Below are positions 30,926 through 43,669 of a DNA stretch of 64,000 bases, in pieces. Within the stretch, counting starts at the first letter, position 1. Every line of letters starts with the position of its first letter. The position numbers were made by a program, and so were the translations under genes. The notes beneath the pieces are model-generated. The model was not told the origin of the DNA and searched no databases. It saw only the letters and a list, made by a program, of their open reading frames with translations. Source of the stretch: Chlorops oryzae (taxonomy: Eukaryota; Arthropoda; Insecta; Diptera; Chloropidae); assembly GCA_020466095.1 (NCBI GenBank), contig CM035807.1, positions 45,443,978 to 45,507,977 of the forward strand, read 5' to 3'.

Positions 30926-33900
30926 AAAAAAAAAAAAAAAAAAAAAAAAAAAGAATATAGAATTAATTAGAATATAGAATATAGAATATAGAATATAGAA
31001 TATAAATATAGAATATAGAATATAGAATATAGAATATAGAATATAGAATATAAATATAGAATATAGAATATAGAATATAGAAATAAATATAAGAATATAG
31101 AATATAGAAATAGAAATATAGAATATAGAATATATAATATAGAATATAGAATATAGAATATAGAATATAGAATATAGAATATAAATATAGAATATAAATA
31201 TAGAATATAGAATATAGAATATAGAATATAGAATATAGAATATAGAATATAGAATATAGAATATAGAATATAGAATAGAAATAGAATATAGAATATAGAA
31301 TATAGAATATAGAATATAGAATATAGAATATAGAATATAGAATATAGAATATAGAATATAGAATATAGAATATAGAATAAGAATTAGAATATAGAATATA
31401 GAATATAGAATATAGAATATAGAATATAGAATATAGAATATAGAATATAGAATATAGAATATAGAATATAGAAATAGAATATAGAATATAGAATATAGAA
31501 TATAGAATATAGAAATAGAATATAGAATATAGAATATAGAATATAGAATATAGAAATAAATAGAATATAGAAATAGAATATAGAATATAGAATATAGAAT
31601 ATAAATAAGAATATAGAATATAGAATATAGAATATAGAATATAGAAATAGAATAAGATATAAATAGAATATAGAATATAGAATATAGAATATAGAATATA
31701 GAATATAGAATATAGAATATAGAATATAGAATATAGTATAGAATATAAATATAGAAATAGAATATAGAAATATAGAATATAGAATATAAAATAGAATTAG
31801 AATATGAATATAGAATATAGAATATAGAATATAGAATATAGAATATAGAATATAAATATAGAATATAGAATATATGAAATATAAAATAGAATATAGAATA
31901 TGAATATAGAATATAAATATAGAATATAGAATATAGAATATAAATAGAATATAGAATATAGAAATAAATATAGAATATAGAATATAGAATATAGAAATAG
32001 AATATAGAATATAGAATATAGAATATAGAATATAGAATATAGAATATAGAATATAGAATATAAATATAGAATATAGAATATAGAATATAGAATATAGAAT
32101 ATAGAATATAGAATATAAATATAGAATATAGAATATAAAAAGAATAATAGAATATAGAATAGAATATAGAATATAGAATATAAAATAGAATATAAAATAA
32201 ATATAGAATATAGAATATAGAATATAGAATATAGAATATAGAATATAGAATATAGAATATAGAATATAGAATATAGAATATAGAATATAGAAATAATAAA
32301 TATAGAATATAGAATATAGAATATAGAATATAGAATATAGAATATAAATATAGAATATAGAATATAGAATATAGAATAGAATATAGAATATAAGAATATA
32401 AATATAGAATATAGAATATAGAATATAGAATATAGAATATAGAATATAGAATATAGAATATAGAATATAGAATATAGAATATAGAATATAGAATATAGAA
32501 TATAGAATATAGAATATAGAATATAGAATATAGAATAAGAATATAGAATAATAGAATATAGAATATAGAATAAGAATATAGAATATAGAATATAGAATAT
32601 AGAATATAGAATATAGAATATAGAATATAGAATATAGAATATAGAATATAGAATATATGAATATAGAATATAGAATATAAATATAGAATATAGAATATAG
32701 AATATAGAATATAGAATATAGAATATAGAATATAGAATATAGAATATAGAATATAGAATATAGAATATAGAATATAGAATATAGAATATAGAATATAGAA
32801 TATAGAATATAAATATAGAATATTAGAATATAGAATATAAATATAGAATATAAATATAGAAATATAGAATATAAATATAGAATATAAATATAGAATATTG
32901 AATATAGAATATAGAATATAGAATATAGAATATAGAATATAGAATATAGAATATAAATATAGAATATAGAATATAGAATATAGAATATAGAATATAGAAT
33001 AATAAGAATATAGAATATAGAATATAGAATATAGAATATAGAATATAAATATAGAATTAGAATATAGAATATAGAATAAAGAATATAGAATATAGAATAT
33101 AGAATATAGAATATAGAATATAGAATATAGAATATAGAATATAGAATATAGAATATAGAATATAGAATATAGAATATAGAATATAGAATATAGAATTTAC
33201 AATATAGAATATAGAATATAGAATATAGAAAATTGAATATAGAATATAGAAATATAATATAAATATAGAATATAATAGAATATAAAAATATAGAATATAG
33301 AATATAGAATATAGAATATAAGAATATAGAATATAGAATATAGAATAAAGAATATAGAATATAGAATATAGAATATAGAATATAGAATATAGAATATAGA
33401 ATATAGAATATAGAATATAGAATATAGAAAATAGAATATAGAATATAGAATATAGAATAAGAATATTGAATATTGAATATGAATATGAATATAGAATATA
33501 GAATATAGAATATAGAATATAGAATATAGAATATAGAATATAGAATATAGAATATAGAATATAGAACATAGAATATAGAATATGGAATAAAGATTAAAAA
33601 AATATAGAATATAGAATATAGAATATAGAAGATAGAAGATAGAAGATAGAAGATAGAAAGATAGAATGATAAGAATATAGAATATAGAATATAGAATATA
33701 GAATATAGAATAATAGAAGATAGAAGATAGAAGATAGAAGATAGAAGATAGAAGATAGAAGATAGAAGATAGAAGATAGAAGATAGAAGATAGAAGATAA
33801 AAGATAAAAGATAAAAGATAGAAAGATAAAAGATAGAAGATAGAAGATAGAAGATAGAAGAAAGAAGATTGAAGATTGAAGATTGAAGATTGAAGATTGA

Positions 33901-34250
33901 AGATTGAAGATAGAAGATATGAAGATAGAAGAAAGAAGATAAAAGATAGAAGATAGAAGATAAAAAATAGAAGATAGAAGATAAAAGAGAATAGAAGATA
34001 GAAGATAGAAAATAGAAGATAGAAGATAGAAGATAGAAGATAGCATATAGAATATAGAAGACTAGAATATATAGAATATATAATATAGAATATAGAATAT
34101 AGATATAAATATAGAATATAGAATTAAATAGAATATAGAATATAGAATATAGAATATAGAATACAGAATATAGTATATAGAATATGGAACATAGAATATA
34201 GAATACAGAATTCAGAATATATAAAATATAGAATATATAGAATATATGTT
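29867..34250. repeat. Heptamer satellite array C with variant blocks
   Basis: About 4.4 kb of 7-bp units. Block 1 (about 29870-30045) is TACAATA. Block 2 (about 30050-33620) is TAGAATA with scattered indels and a 60-base poly-A stretch at 30887-30952. Block 3 (about 33625-34045) is TAGAAGA with an inner run of TTGAAGA (33868-33910). Block 4 (34046-34250) returns to diverged TAGAATA. Tyr/Ile/Leu/Phe-rich open frames on the minus strand are period artefacts. No gene is seen. Confidence 0.95.
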
Positions 34251-37200
34251 AATTTGCAACATTAAACTTCAACTCATACGTAGATAGGGACTGAAGAGTG
34301 GACAAAAGAACTTAAAAAAATTTTCTAATTTTAGTTAAACATAGTTATGCTGGAAATATCGATATACTTCCTGAGGAGAAGTTTGATGATATTTTAAGGG
34401 TTTTATTTTTTTTATGTCAGGGTGGTACATTAGAATGGTAGGCACTGAGATCTTGAGGCTAAGTACTAGAACGGTTCGCCTGAGGTCATTGACTTCTAAA
34501 GAGGCCATATTGGTATCCTTGCGACAAAACCATTGATGTACCAAACCTTAAAATCCGACTAAACACCAGAGTTATGAAGAAATATACCAATGCGTGACCT
34601 CTACGTTCGATAGAAAACAAATTTTTTTTTCGTAATTGTCTTGTAAAAATGCGTCATATTCACTGGTATACGGCGCAGTTTTTTTTTTCTTTCTTATAAG
34701 GTGGTACGGTAGGGCATTTCAGACGTGAAAAAAAGTGTTGAAATTCTAAAACGGCGGTGTCTAAAAAGAAAGATTAGGCAAAAAGGGAAATTAGGGCATG
34801 ATTTTCAATTTTCTTCATTGAGGTTTAGAGGTCGCTAAAATGCATCAAAGTGAAAAATTCAAAAATTTTTCCACAAGGCAAAAATTCAGTCAATTACAAA
34901 AAGAAATTTATTTGAAAAAACATGTTTTCGAATCGCTTAAACATATTATGAATCAATTGATCGGTAAAACATAGAACTCTTCCCGGAAAAACCATCAATA
35001 GAAATCAATATTTGTGTTTTCTGCCCCTTAAAGTATACAGAAAATGTTGAGAATCTGTCAAATCGGAAAATCTAAATTAAAAAAAATTTAATAAAATTTT
35101 TGAAACTCTCTTTAGGCGCTTTTTGACGAAAATTCAAGCTATTTTAGCGACCTCTAAGCCTTGATCCAAAAAGTTTTTAATCATGCTGAATTTTTGTTAG
35201 TACCTTAGCTTCCTTATCTTCCCTTAGACGCCGCCGTTTTATAAATTCAACACTTTTTTTTCACGTCTGAAACGCTCTAGTGCTACGGTCTAATATCCAG
35301 TCTAAGTTTGTGCGCGAAATAGTTTTTTGTTCTTGTCTTGTAACTGGCGACTCTTCCTTTAGGGAGATGAAATTTAGGGCTGCGACCACGCCTAAGTAGG
35401 TTTTAAAACCCCAATCTGTGGTGGCCACAGCCCACCACGCCAGGAGCGCCTGAAGTCAAGCCAATGCATTCACGCAATATCGCTGAAACCAAATTCTCAC
35501 ATTTTAACGAAACAGTGTTTGCTTGACAGTTATTTTTTTTCAATTCAGGGTTATTAAGAAAATTGTTATGCTTAAAAAATTTTGTTTTGTCTAAATGCTT
35601 ACTAAATTACTAACCAGTTTAGAAGAAAGAACTTGTGAGAAAAAATCATAACCATTTTTTTATAGACAAAAAGACCGAGTTTGTTTTTAGTTTCCATTTA
35701 CATCAACACGTCAAGTTTTAACATCAATGGAAAGGCCGACCTTTCTCCTTTTTATATACAGTAAGTCAATGAGAATCAGTTGATAATGGCGTAAGTTGTA
35801 GCCTAAAAATTCCTCTAAGGTACGTAAAATCAGGCTTTTAGCCATTACTTAAGATTTTTAGGGTATCACAAAGCTTTAACCATGTTTTTAGTTATATTTG
35901 GAAAAACAATCTCTTCTATGTTAGGTCACATTAAAAATTAATTTACTTTTTTTGATTTTGAAGCACTGTGTAATTTATAATTACGTCCATAACTTTAAAA
36001 TTCAAATGTAATTGCCAAAGAGCTGTGCACATATAAACTTGCATTACAAATCAGAGTGTAACAAAAAAACACAAATTGTGCCAAAGACTGCAAACGTTAT
36101 CTTCAGACCCTGTAAAGTCTCGATTTCAAACAAATGTAAAATTCAGATGCACTGGAAAGCGAGGATGAATTCTGTCGAAGTGACATTCCTAAGTCTGATC
36201 GCTTTTCCAGGTCACGTTAAAGGTTCGTGTGCGCGCCGTTACGAACAGTAAGCCGTCGACGGCTCAGTCTTGGCACGAAGCTTTTAAGAAAAATAAAATT
36301 TTCTAGAATTTGTTTTCAAAAAAAACCTCAGAGAAGGAATGCCTTACATTTCTTATGACATCACCGTTTTAAAGATAAAGATAATAGCTTTTCCCACCGT
36401 AAATTTTCATATAAATTTTGACAGTTGTGTGACAAACTTCTCATTTCCCACACTTTGCGAAGCTACATGAGTCCCACTAATGTGTTAATTTATCTACAAA
36501 AGATGCATAATACTTTCCATTTTGGCTTTCTATGCCTGTTGTTTTCCCGCTGGGATAGAGCATAATGAACAAAGAGGTGCAAGAGCGGAGGCATAACAAT
36601 ATCATCGCATTTATATCTTCATGAGTACTTACATTGGCCAACAAACTTAACTGATACTTTGATTGTTTTTCGAAGTCCAAGGTTCCCACCACAAAAATTG
36701 TTCCTTCAGTGGTTTCTCGTGATATTATTTTTTGTCTTATGGCGAAGAGAGACGAACCCTGAAAAAAAAAAAATCATTTCTTTAATGTGATCAAATAAGA
36801 CACTCGAAGATTACGTCAACAATTGTTATATAAACTGATCACTGAATGTATCTCTTCGGCATATATAGCTTATAGGCTAAAATATTATTGACCATTTTTC
36901 CAGCATTTTTGTAAATGGTTTAGAGGTCGCTTAACGTGGTTTTTAAAAACGGGCCCTTTTCCCTCCGCTTTTGGTGAAAGCTTGTATAAATGCAATGTCT
37001 TCCAACAACTGCAAAAATTACTTCTATTTTAGCCCGTAAAGTGTCATCAATTGCACTTTTATCCAATAAAACTTCGCGCCATAAAACAAGAATGCTGCAT
37101 AATTTACAAATTTTAATTGACAATAGTTGAAAGTATCAGCAGCTTTAAATAACACAAACTCCTTTGTATTTTGAAAAAAAAAATCAAAATTTTGCTTTTG

Positions 37201-37550
37201 GCCTTTTAGAGCTATATCCGAGTTTGTCCTCAAAAATACATATTACAAATATACGTTGCATAGTTCCAGGTTTTACTTTAGTTTTCAGTGCTAACATGAT
37301 ACCCAATCTTAATCTTAAGTAGAATATTTTTCAAAGGAATTTATTTGATTTTTTCCGCTTAAATAGATGCCGTCCTATTATCATTTTATTTTAAACTTTC
37401 ATGCATTTTTTGTTTGTATACAACAATGCATTAAAAAAAAACATAAAGTTTTAAATATTGCTTTTTGGTCAACAATTGGATATTTCTCAATATTTTGGAA
37501 CCTTAAACAAGCGAAGTGGTCCTGTAGTTATTTGTCATTTAAAACGCTAT
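34251..37550. other. Noncoding stretch with foldback repeat
   Basis: No convincing gene; open frames are under 75 codons and show no domain. An imperfect inverted repeat is described separately. A third copy of GGTTTAGAGGTCGCT is at about 36917. Nothing else assignable is seen. Confidence 0.6.
34700..35300. repeat. Imperfect inverted repeat (foldback)
   Basis: The left arm (about 34705-34845) contains CATTTCAGACGTGAAAAAAA, GTGTTGAA, AAAACGGCGG and TTTAGAGGTCGCTAAAAT. The right arm (about 35148-35293) holds the reverse complements ATTTTAGCGACCTCTAA, CCGCCGTTTT, TTCAACAC and TTCACGTCTGAAACG. The arms are about 140 bp, separated by about 300 bp. It may be a MITE or the ends of a decayed DNA transposon; no target duplication was identified. 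Confidence 0.65.
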
Positions 37551-37554
37551 TCGC

Positions 37555-40393
37555 GCGTCCCACAGTTACCATACGGTAACGCAAAAGGTATCGCTTCATT
37601 TTTGCTAGTAACTACAAAACTGCATTGAAAAACAACAAAATTCAAACAGTATTTGTAGTGAGACACTCAAAGCTTTGCAACGAACACAAATTTTTGTTAT
37701 TCTGATAACAGTTAGCGAAGCTGTCGCACGTGTAAGTTAAGTGAAAAAGAAAATTTGAAAAAATTGTGTTTTTGAAAATGGCTCGACGGTAAGTCTCCGC
37801 ATATAAAGCTTTATATTTCACCGATTTCGATGAAATATTCACCAATTTAAAGAAAATTATTTAAGCAATCGAAAAGAAAGTTTATTTTGGAAAAATTCGG
37901 TTTTTCAAATAATTTTTTTTACATTTTACTCAAGCCGTTACCATATGGTTACCGTGGGACGCCTAGGGTACATGTTTTTATTTCGAACTTTTTGTTATAA
38001 TTTCTTTGAATTTTCCGGTTTTATGCCGTGTTAAGTGTTTGTTGGTTTTAATAACTTTGAAATGTTCTGTTAGAGGTTTATCGTAACAAGAAATGCTAGA
38101 TTATATTGAAGAGCTTGATGAAACAGATGCCCAAATGGAGCTAAATGATATTCCCACTTCCATTTACATTGAGCCTCCCTTGGAAGGCAACATATCAGGG
38201 GAAGACGATGCTGATGATGGAACTGGTGACATGCCAGATAATGGTTGCTCAGGCCAATTAAAAGGCGGGTGTGAGGTTGTGATGGCCAGTGGAAAACATC
38301 TGCAAACCTTTGGCGAAGAAGAGGAGATTGGGGGTATGCTTTAAATATTTATCATTGCTTACACATTTATTCTAACATTTTACTATTAAAGCTCCAAATT
38401 ATGAAAATCTTCCCGTTATAATGGTCGAGGACATGTATGAAACTATGAATAATCAACCAACAACATCCAAAACAACATCACCAAAATGTAAACGGTTACG
38501 AAAAGTGCAACCGAAGCAAGCAAAAGTTCCGTTGCCACTGGGAAACAAAGAAACAAAATTCCAATGGGTGAAAAATAAAGTGCCATCTTCGATTCCGATA
38601 TTTCCTGATCCAAATTATGACGACTGTCGGGATTTATTACCGCTCCAACAATTTGAGAAGTTTTTTGATGATGCGCTGTTAGAACACATTTGCAAACAGA
38701 GTACGCTTTATGCCATTGAAAAGGATAGGCCAAATCGAAACATTTCAGTTGGCGAACTTCGAGCATTTATTGGCATATTGCTTATTACTGGCTACAACTA
38801 TCATGCCAATAACGAAAATTTATGGAGCCAGGATGAAGACATCCGCAATAATCTTGTAAGTGATACCATGCGTCGAAATAGGTTCCAGGAAATTCTGCAA
38901 AATCTCCATTTCGAAGAAAACTCAAAAGCGTCGTCAAAAGATGGCAAGAATCCCGATAAGATGTGGAAATAACGCCCTATAACTGATCATTTGAAAGCCA
39001 ATATGATAAAACATTTCCATGCCGAACAACATCTTTCATTCGATGAGAGCATGATTTCTTACTTTGGTAAGCACAGTTGCAAGCAGTTCATAAAAGGTAA
39101 ACCGCTGCGGTTTGGATATAAAGTTAGGTCTCTGTGTACACCTGCAGGATACTTGATAAATTTTGAAATTTACCAGGGAAAAAATCCGCGCTCCAATCCA
39201 CAATATGAAGCAAAGTTTGGAAAATACGCTGCTCCATTAATAAGTATGATCGATGATTTTACAGACGAGTTAAAGGTGTTGCCATTTTCATTTAATTTTG
39301 ACAACCTCTTCACAAGCTTTCCTTTGCTGGCTTATCTAAAGTCATGCGGATACGATGCCACAGGAACAATCCGGGAAAATAGAATTCCAGCTAGCTGTCC
39401 GCTGCGCCATAAAAAGGACCTTAAATCAATGGAGAGAGGCTATTCAGAGTCTACTGTCATGAAAAGCACTGGTATTAGTTTAGTTAAATGGAAAGATAAT
39501 AACGTTGTCTGTATGCTGTCAACCACATTTTGTGAGTATCCAAAGTCAATGGCTCAACGGTACTCAAAGGAAAGCGCATCGAAAATAAATGTTCCTCGAC
39601 CATCTTCTATTACGGAATACAACAAATATATGTGCGGGAGTTGATCGATTTGACCAAAATTTGATACAACAACGTATTGCTTATAAAGGAAAAAATGGTG
39701 TTCAAGCACATTTACTTGGCTTGTAGATGCGTGTGTTCAAAATGGATGGCAACTTCAAAAAAAAAGTTCACCCACACATGACCCAGCTTGAATTTCGACG
39801 GCAGCTTGCAGTATTCTACTGCAAACATTATGGCACTAAGGCAAAATCAATAGGGCCCAGACTTACGTTTAGACATGCACAGCAGCCGAGTCCTGTTCAG
39901 CACACTATACGCTTTGACAAAGAACGGCATTTTGTTGTGCCATCCAATCGTAGACGTTGTGCCGGAGATCGCTGCACAGTAAGTGGACGAACAGCGTGTG
40001 TAAATTGCGATGTTGGACTTTGCGTAAACTGCTTCGAGAGTTATCATACTGAACAACAATAAACATAAGCATATGTCATGTAACATTTCTATTTAATAAA
40101 ATGTTGATTTTCATTCAACAAGAGACATGTAAAGCACCATTAACAGATACATATATTTAATAATATTACTTAAAAAATAAATAACAAAATTCATATACAA
40201 AAATATAGAAAAAAAACCTGCACCCTAGGGGTCCCACGGTTACCATATGGTAACGTTAGTTTTTCACGTTTTCCGGAAAAACTACACAACGTATCGGAAA
40301 ATGAAGGTCATGAACGTGTCCAGGGGGTCAAATTACATAAGCATAGGTCTTTTTAGCAAAATTTGAGATAAAAAAGTTCTGGGACTTACCGGG
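37555..40393 (+). mobile_element. piggyBac-like transposon relic
   Basis: A piggyBac-type transposase gene (38093-40062) is bracketed by related inverted sequences. At 37932-37970 is GTTACCATATGGTTACCG followed by TGGGACGCCTAGGG; at 40228-40257 is CCCTAGGGGTCCCACGG followed by TTACCATATGGTAAC. The right side ends CTTACCGGG followed by TTAA at 40394-40397, the expected piggyBac target. I could not find the matching left TTAA-CCC end, so the left limit is uncertain. A further copy of the palindrome lies at 37558-37582. Confidence 0.75.
38093..40062 (+). pseudogene. piggyBac transposase (DDE_Tnp_1_7), broken
   Basis: Exon 1 (38093-38333) encodes an acidic N-terminus (MLDYIEELDETDAQMELND). A 58-bp intron (38334-38391, GT...AG) joins it in frame to the main exon. 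That exon carries the piggyBac signature ISVGELRAFIGILLITGY and DTMRRNRFQEILQNLHF. The three catalytic Asp residues are visible: FDESMISYFG near 39043, FDNLFTSF near 39300 and GVDRFDQN near 39643. The C-terminal Cys-rich domain is RRRCAGDRCTVSGR with CVNCDVGLCVNC. Lesions are an in-frame TAA at 38970-38972, a frameshift just before GVDRFDQ, and a disrupted stretch around 39700-39760. Otherwise well preserved. Confidence 0.9.
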
Positions 40394-40399
40394 TTAAAC

Positions 40400-41237
40400 T
40401 GTATAAAAGCATAAAAAGGGCCTTTAAATGCGATTTTGTGTTAAAAAAAAATTTATGAAAGGGTTAAATAAAGGTTAATGGCATGGCGTCTATTTCAGCG
40501 GAAAAATTCAAATATTATGTGAGCTAGCATAGTAAAAGCAAATGGTAATATGATAATATAAAAGAAATGAAAACAAGGACTTATTATAATCAAATTCGAA
40601 GCAATCGGAATTTCATTTCTGGTTCGACATAGATGCTAATCCCCGGCACACAACACTTTGTTAAAAATTTAGACCAATCAGCTTGATAAATCGACTCCGA
40701 CCGAAGTCAAAATTTTCAACCGAAACCAAACCGAAACCGAATACTTGGTTTTTTTGAAGATTCGGTGGCCGAACCGCAACTGAAACTTTTCAAATCTGAA
40801 AAAAAAATCTAATTTGATGTGTAAAAAGAAACAAAAAAGCCGAATTCACATTGTTAAAATTGGGGCTTTTTTAATTTAAGTAGTTGTAGAAAGTTTTGTT
40901 TCAAGTCTTTTGGTACTTCCATAACAGTATGTACGTATGTATGGTGCAGTGGAGTTTTTGAAAAACAGCCGCTACGTTTGGAACGTTACACTCCGTTTCG
41001 CCTGGGTCGGAAATCAATCCTCGGACCCTGGGATCAACAGCATAGCACGCATCTCCTACACAATCCCAGAACCACTCCATAACAGTAACATGGAAAAATT
41101 TTTCTTTTTCAAAATATTAAAATAAATATGTTTGAAAGTTTCGGTTTCGGCCTTTTCCGAGCTAAAACCGAACCGGAACCGAAAATTTAGGACGACTCGG
41201 TGGCCGAACCGAAACCGAAGGTTCGGTCGGACTCTTA
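40400..41237. repeat. Noncoding stretch with CCGAAA-rich repeats
   Basis: Repeated CCGAAACC and GGTTTCGG motifs lie at about 40690-40800 and 41140-41230. The phrase CGGTGGCCGAACCG is present in both parts (about 40766 and 41200), suggesting the ends of one decayed element about 500 bp long. The centre has no gene; an open frame of 62 codons has no recognisable domain. Confidence 0.5.
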
Positions 41238-41790
41238 TTATTTCGCTAAAATTGACTTGATAGTTCTGTTCACTCTTTCAATTTGCGCATTGGCTTGTGA
41301 ACGACTCCTCTGCAACCTTGACTGGCTCAATATTATGTTCTCGTATAAGAGAGTCAAATTCAGATGACGTGAAAGAAGTGCCCCTATCGCTTATGATTCA
41401 GCGCGGACGACTGAAATGCCCAAAATACTTCTCCAAGCTAGCGAAAACTTCCTTCGTACGCGTAGAATTTACTGCATATAATTTTACATGCTTCGTGAAG
41501 GCATCATCTAATGCAAATATGTGTTTTTTTCTAAATAATGGAGAGAATGGGCCAAAATCATTAACATGAATAGAGTCGATTGGAATCGCTTGCTCTATGA
41601 TGCAACGTAGAGTAGGATTATTACTATAAGACATTTAAGACAGTTTTCAATGAACTTATCAACATTTTTGCGCATATTCGAAAACCAGAACGGAATCTAA
41701 ATTCTATTAAAATACTTATCTACTCCTATATGACAGACTTCCTAATGCGCCGCTTTAAAAAAAAATTCCTTTCTTGTTCTCTCGGAACGT
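41238..41790 (-). pseudogene. Ty3/gypsy integrase fragment
   Basis: Read minus, the pieces are a decayed zinc-binding HHCC part (FWFSNMRKNVDKFIENCLKC) and the first catalytic block (IDSIHVNDFGPFSPL). KKHIFALDDAFTKHVKLYAV and then ISDRGTSFTSSEFDSL carry the second catalytic Asp. After a frameshift QANAQIERVNRTIK carries the Glu. Only integrase is present. The BEL-2 element begins about 90 bp away at 41880 and nothing matching the rest of a gypsy element is seen on its far side. A decayed fragment. Confidence 0.8.
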
Positions 41791-41879
41791 ATAAATGAAG
41801 TTTTTCGGTTTTCGTTTTCAAAAATCCAAATTAAATTGAAGCAAAATTTAAAATTTTATTGAATACAGGAAAAGCAATA

Positions 41880-42445
41880 TGTCCATTTTACGCCGTAGCC
41901 GCTATGAAAACGAGCCCATAATCAAAACTACTTAACGAAATTTTGCTCTCTCTCTGGTTCCACAGCTCGAACTCCAGCGACAACGACTTACTTTTCTTTG
42001 GTCGTCTTCGCTAACGCAGGCTTCGCCGCTCCGCAACTTAGAATAAATTCAAATTCTAATTATAACAGCAAATTAAAAGAAAAAAAAAATTCGTGAATTG
42101 AACTATCTAACAAAAACAAAGAAAATATAATTTGAAGTGAACCGAAAAATATAAAAATGGAAAAGTGAATTAAATTAAGAGCAACGACTCATTATAGTGC
42201 GCTAAGTTTATTATATATATCAAGAAATCGCCAAGAAGGCCAGTTTATTGGTGTTATTTCTCCGTCAGACGCTACGAAGGCCACCATTTATTTATTAAAT
42301 TCAATCAACTTAAAACAACCTTTAAAAATAAACAATCGCGTTGCGCAATCGACAGTCAACCAAAAGCCAAAAAACAAGAAGCTTCCGCAAACCGCCACAG
42401 CGCAAACAGGTACGTTAACCGTAACTCATCTTTCTCAACTCAACA
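41880..42445 (+). repeat. BEL-2 5' LTR
   Basis: TGTCCATTTTACGCCGTAGCC to CTCAACTCAACA. The PBS starts two bases later with TGGCGATCCTG (42448), the same tRNA-Arg-like primer site and spacing as BEL-1. It contains about 105 bp (around 42182-42290) that is missing from the 3' LTR. Confidence 0.88.
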
Positions 42446-43669
42446 TTTGGCGATCCTGTGCCAGGAGCCTGGAATCGGCCCCGGTGAACCAATCTGTGTA
42501 ATAAGATAAAAGTGCGCCACGTGCATCGCGCCCTGGCTTTCATTCGCCCTGGTGCAGATTCAAAATCACTGAGTAATGGTCAAAGCGCGTGCAGCAGATC
42601 ACCCAATACAAGCGTGGACGATCCTTTTCCCCTCGACTTCAGCATTTTACATTGCTAGCGTACCCGTTTGCCATTTAGCGTGAACGACGGTTTGTACAAG
42701 GCAAATAGAACAACAACAGCCTAGCGGTCCGACGACTCGTTGTCTATTTGTCCGCTTCTCGTTCCCTCCAGTTGAGAAAGAAGAGGGAGAGTGGGCCGAC
42801 GACCGAATTGTTTTTTCTTCCTTTTTTGGCTCTCTGAAGGGCTTTACGAAAACGTTAATATATATATATTAAGGTATACCTATGTGTATCAGCTCGCATA
42901 CACCCACGGCGCTTGCTATGGGCAATTGCGTGGTTTTCTTTGTTCGAAACCACAACGAAACTCTCAAGAAGAAAGAGTGATTAAAGCAATCGTAAATATC
43001 ACACAGTCATACTTATTGCGTAGGTCAGCTTCGCCAAAGGGTGTCGAAAGTTGCGACCAATCTTCTGGGCAGTAGCGAGCGAATATCAAACATATACCCA
43101 TCAAGCGTGTACGCTCAAAACTGGAACAAAAGAGTTTCAAAGAGTGTAAGCGCCGCTGTTTGACTGTCGGTAACGTATCCATGCATATAGGCACACATCA
43201 ACACATAGGTATATACGTCGATGTTTGCCCGCTGTTAACAAGGCGTACACGAGTCTGTTAAGCTGGGAGTTTCAAATTCCTATGAAAAGGTTTTTTTCTT
43301 CGAATAAATAAATTATTGAATTTTATTGAACGGATTTGTTTCTCTCCAATTAAATTTGGGGTTGCAGGAGGTTTGTGGAGTGTTTCAATAGTGAAAGGCT
43401 AAAATTTAAAGTCCGCTACGGTCGGCATTGGTCGCACATACGCACTGCGTTTGCCACTCCTATAACTTATATTGCCACGCTTAAGTGGTCAGTCATTCTC
43501 TGCCACGGTTTTTATCTTTTTTTCCAAACAAATATCCAGCTCACATCAAAAGCCGGCGGTAATTTAGGTTTGCTCTCATTTTAACGGTGAATTTGATCGA
43601 GCTTGCATTGAATTCTTCGGACAGTTATATCGTCAGAATCGGGTTTCGTGATCAATAGCCGTAAACAAT
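42446..43669 (+). other. BEL-2 untranslated leader
   Basis: Corresponds to 7741-6670 of BEL-1 and carries the PBS at its start (42448-42465, complement of tRNA-Arg as I recall it). The final part (AAGCCGGCGGTAATTTAGGT ... GGGTTTCGTGATCAAT) is clearly homologous to the BEL-1 leader. No gene seen. Confidence 0.7.

Noticed and set aside
38443..38766. Minus-strand 107-codon frame over the piggyBac gene
   Set aside because: Shadow of the transposase exon, without any domain.
40960..41060. Possible tRNA-like or SINE promoter region (CTGGGTCGGAAATCAATCC)
   Set aside because: No A and B boxes at proper spacing and no cloverleaf could be drawn.
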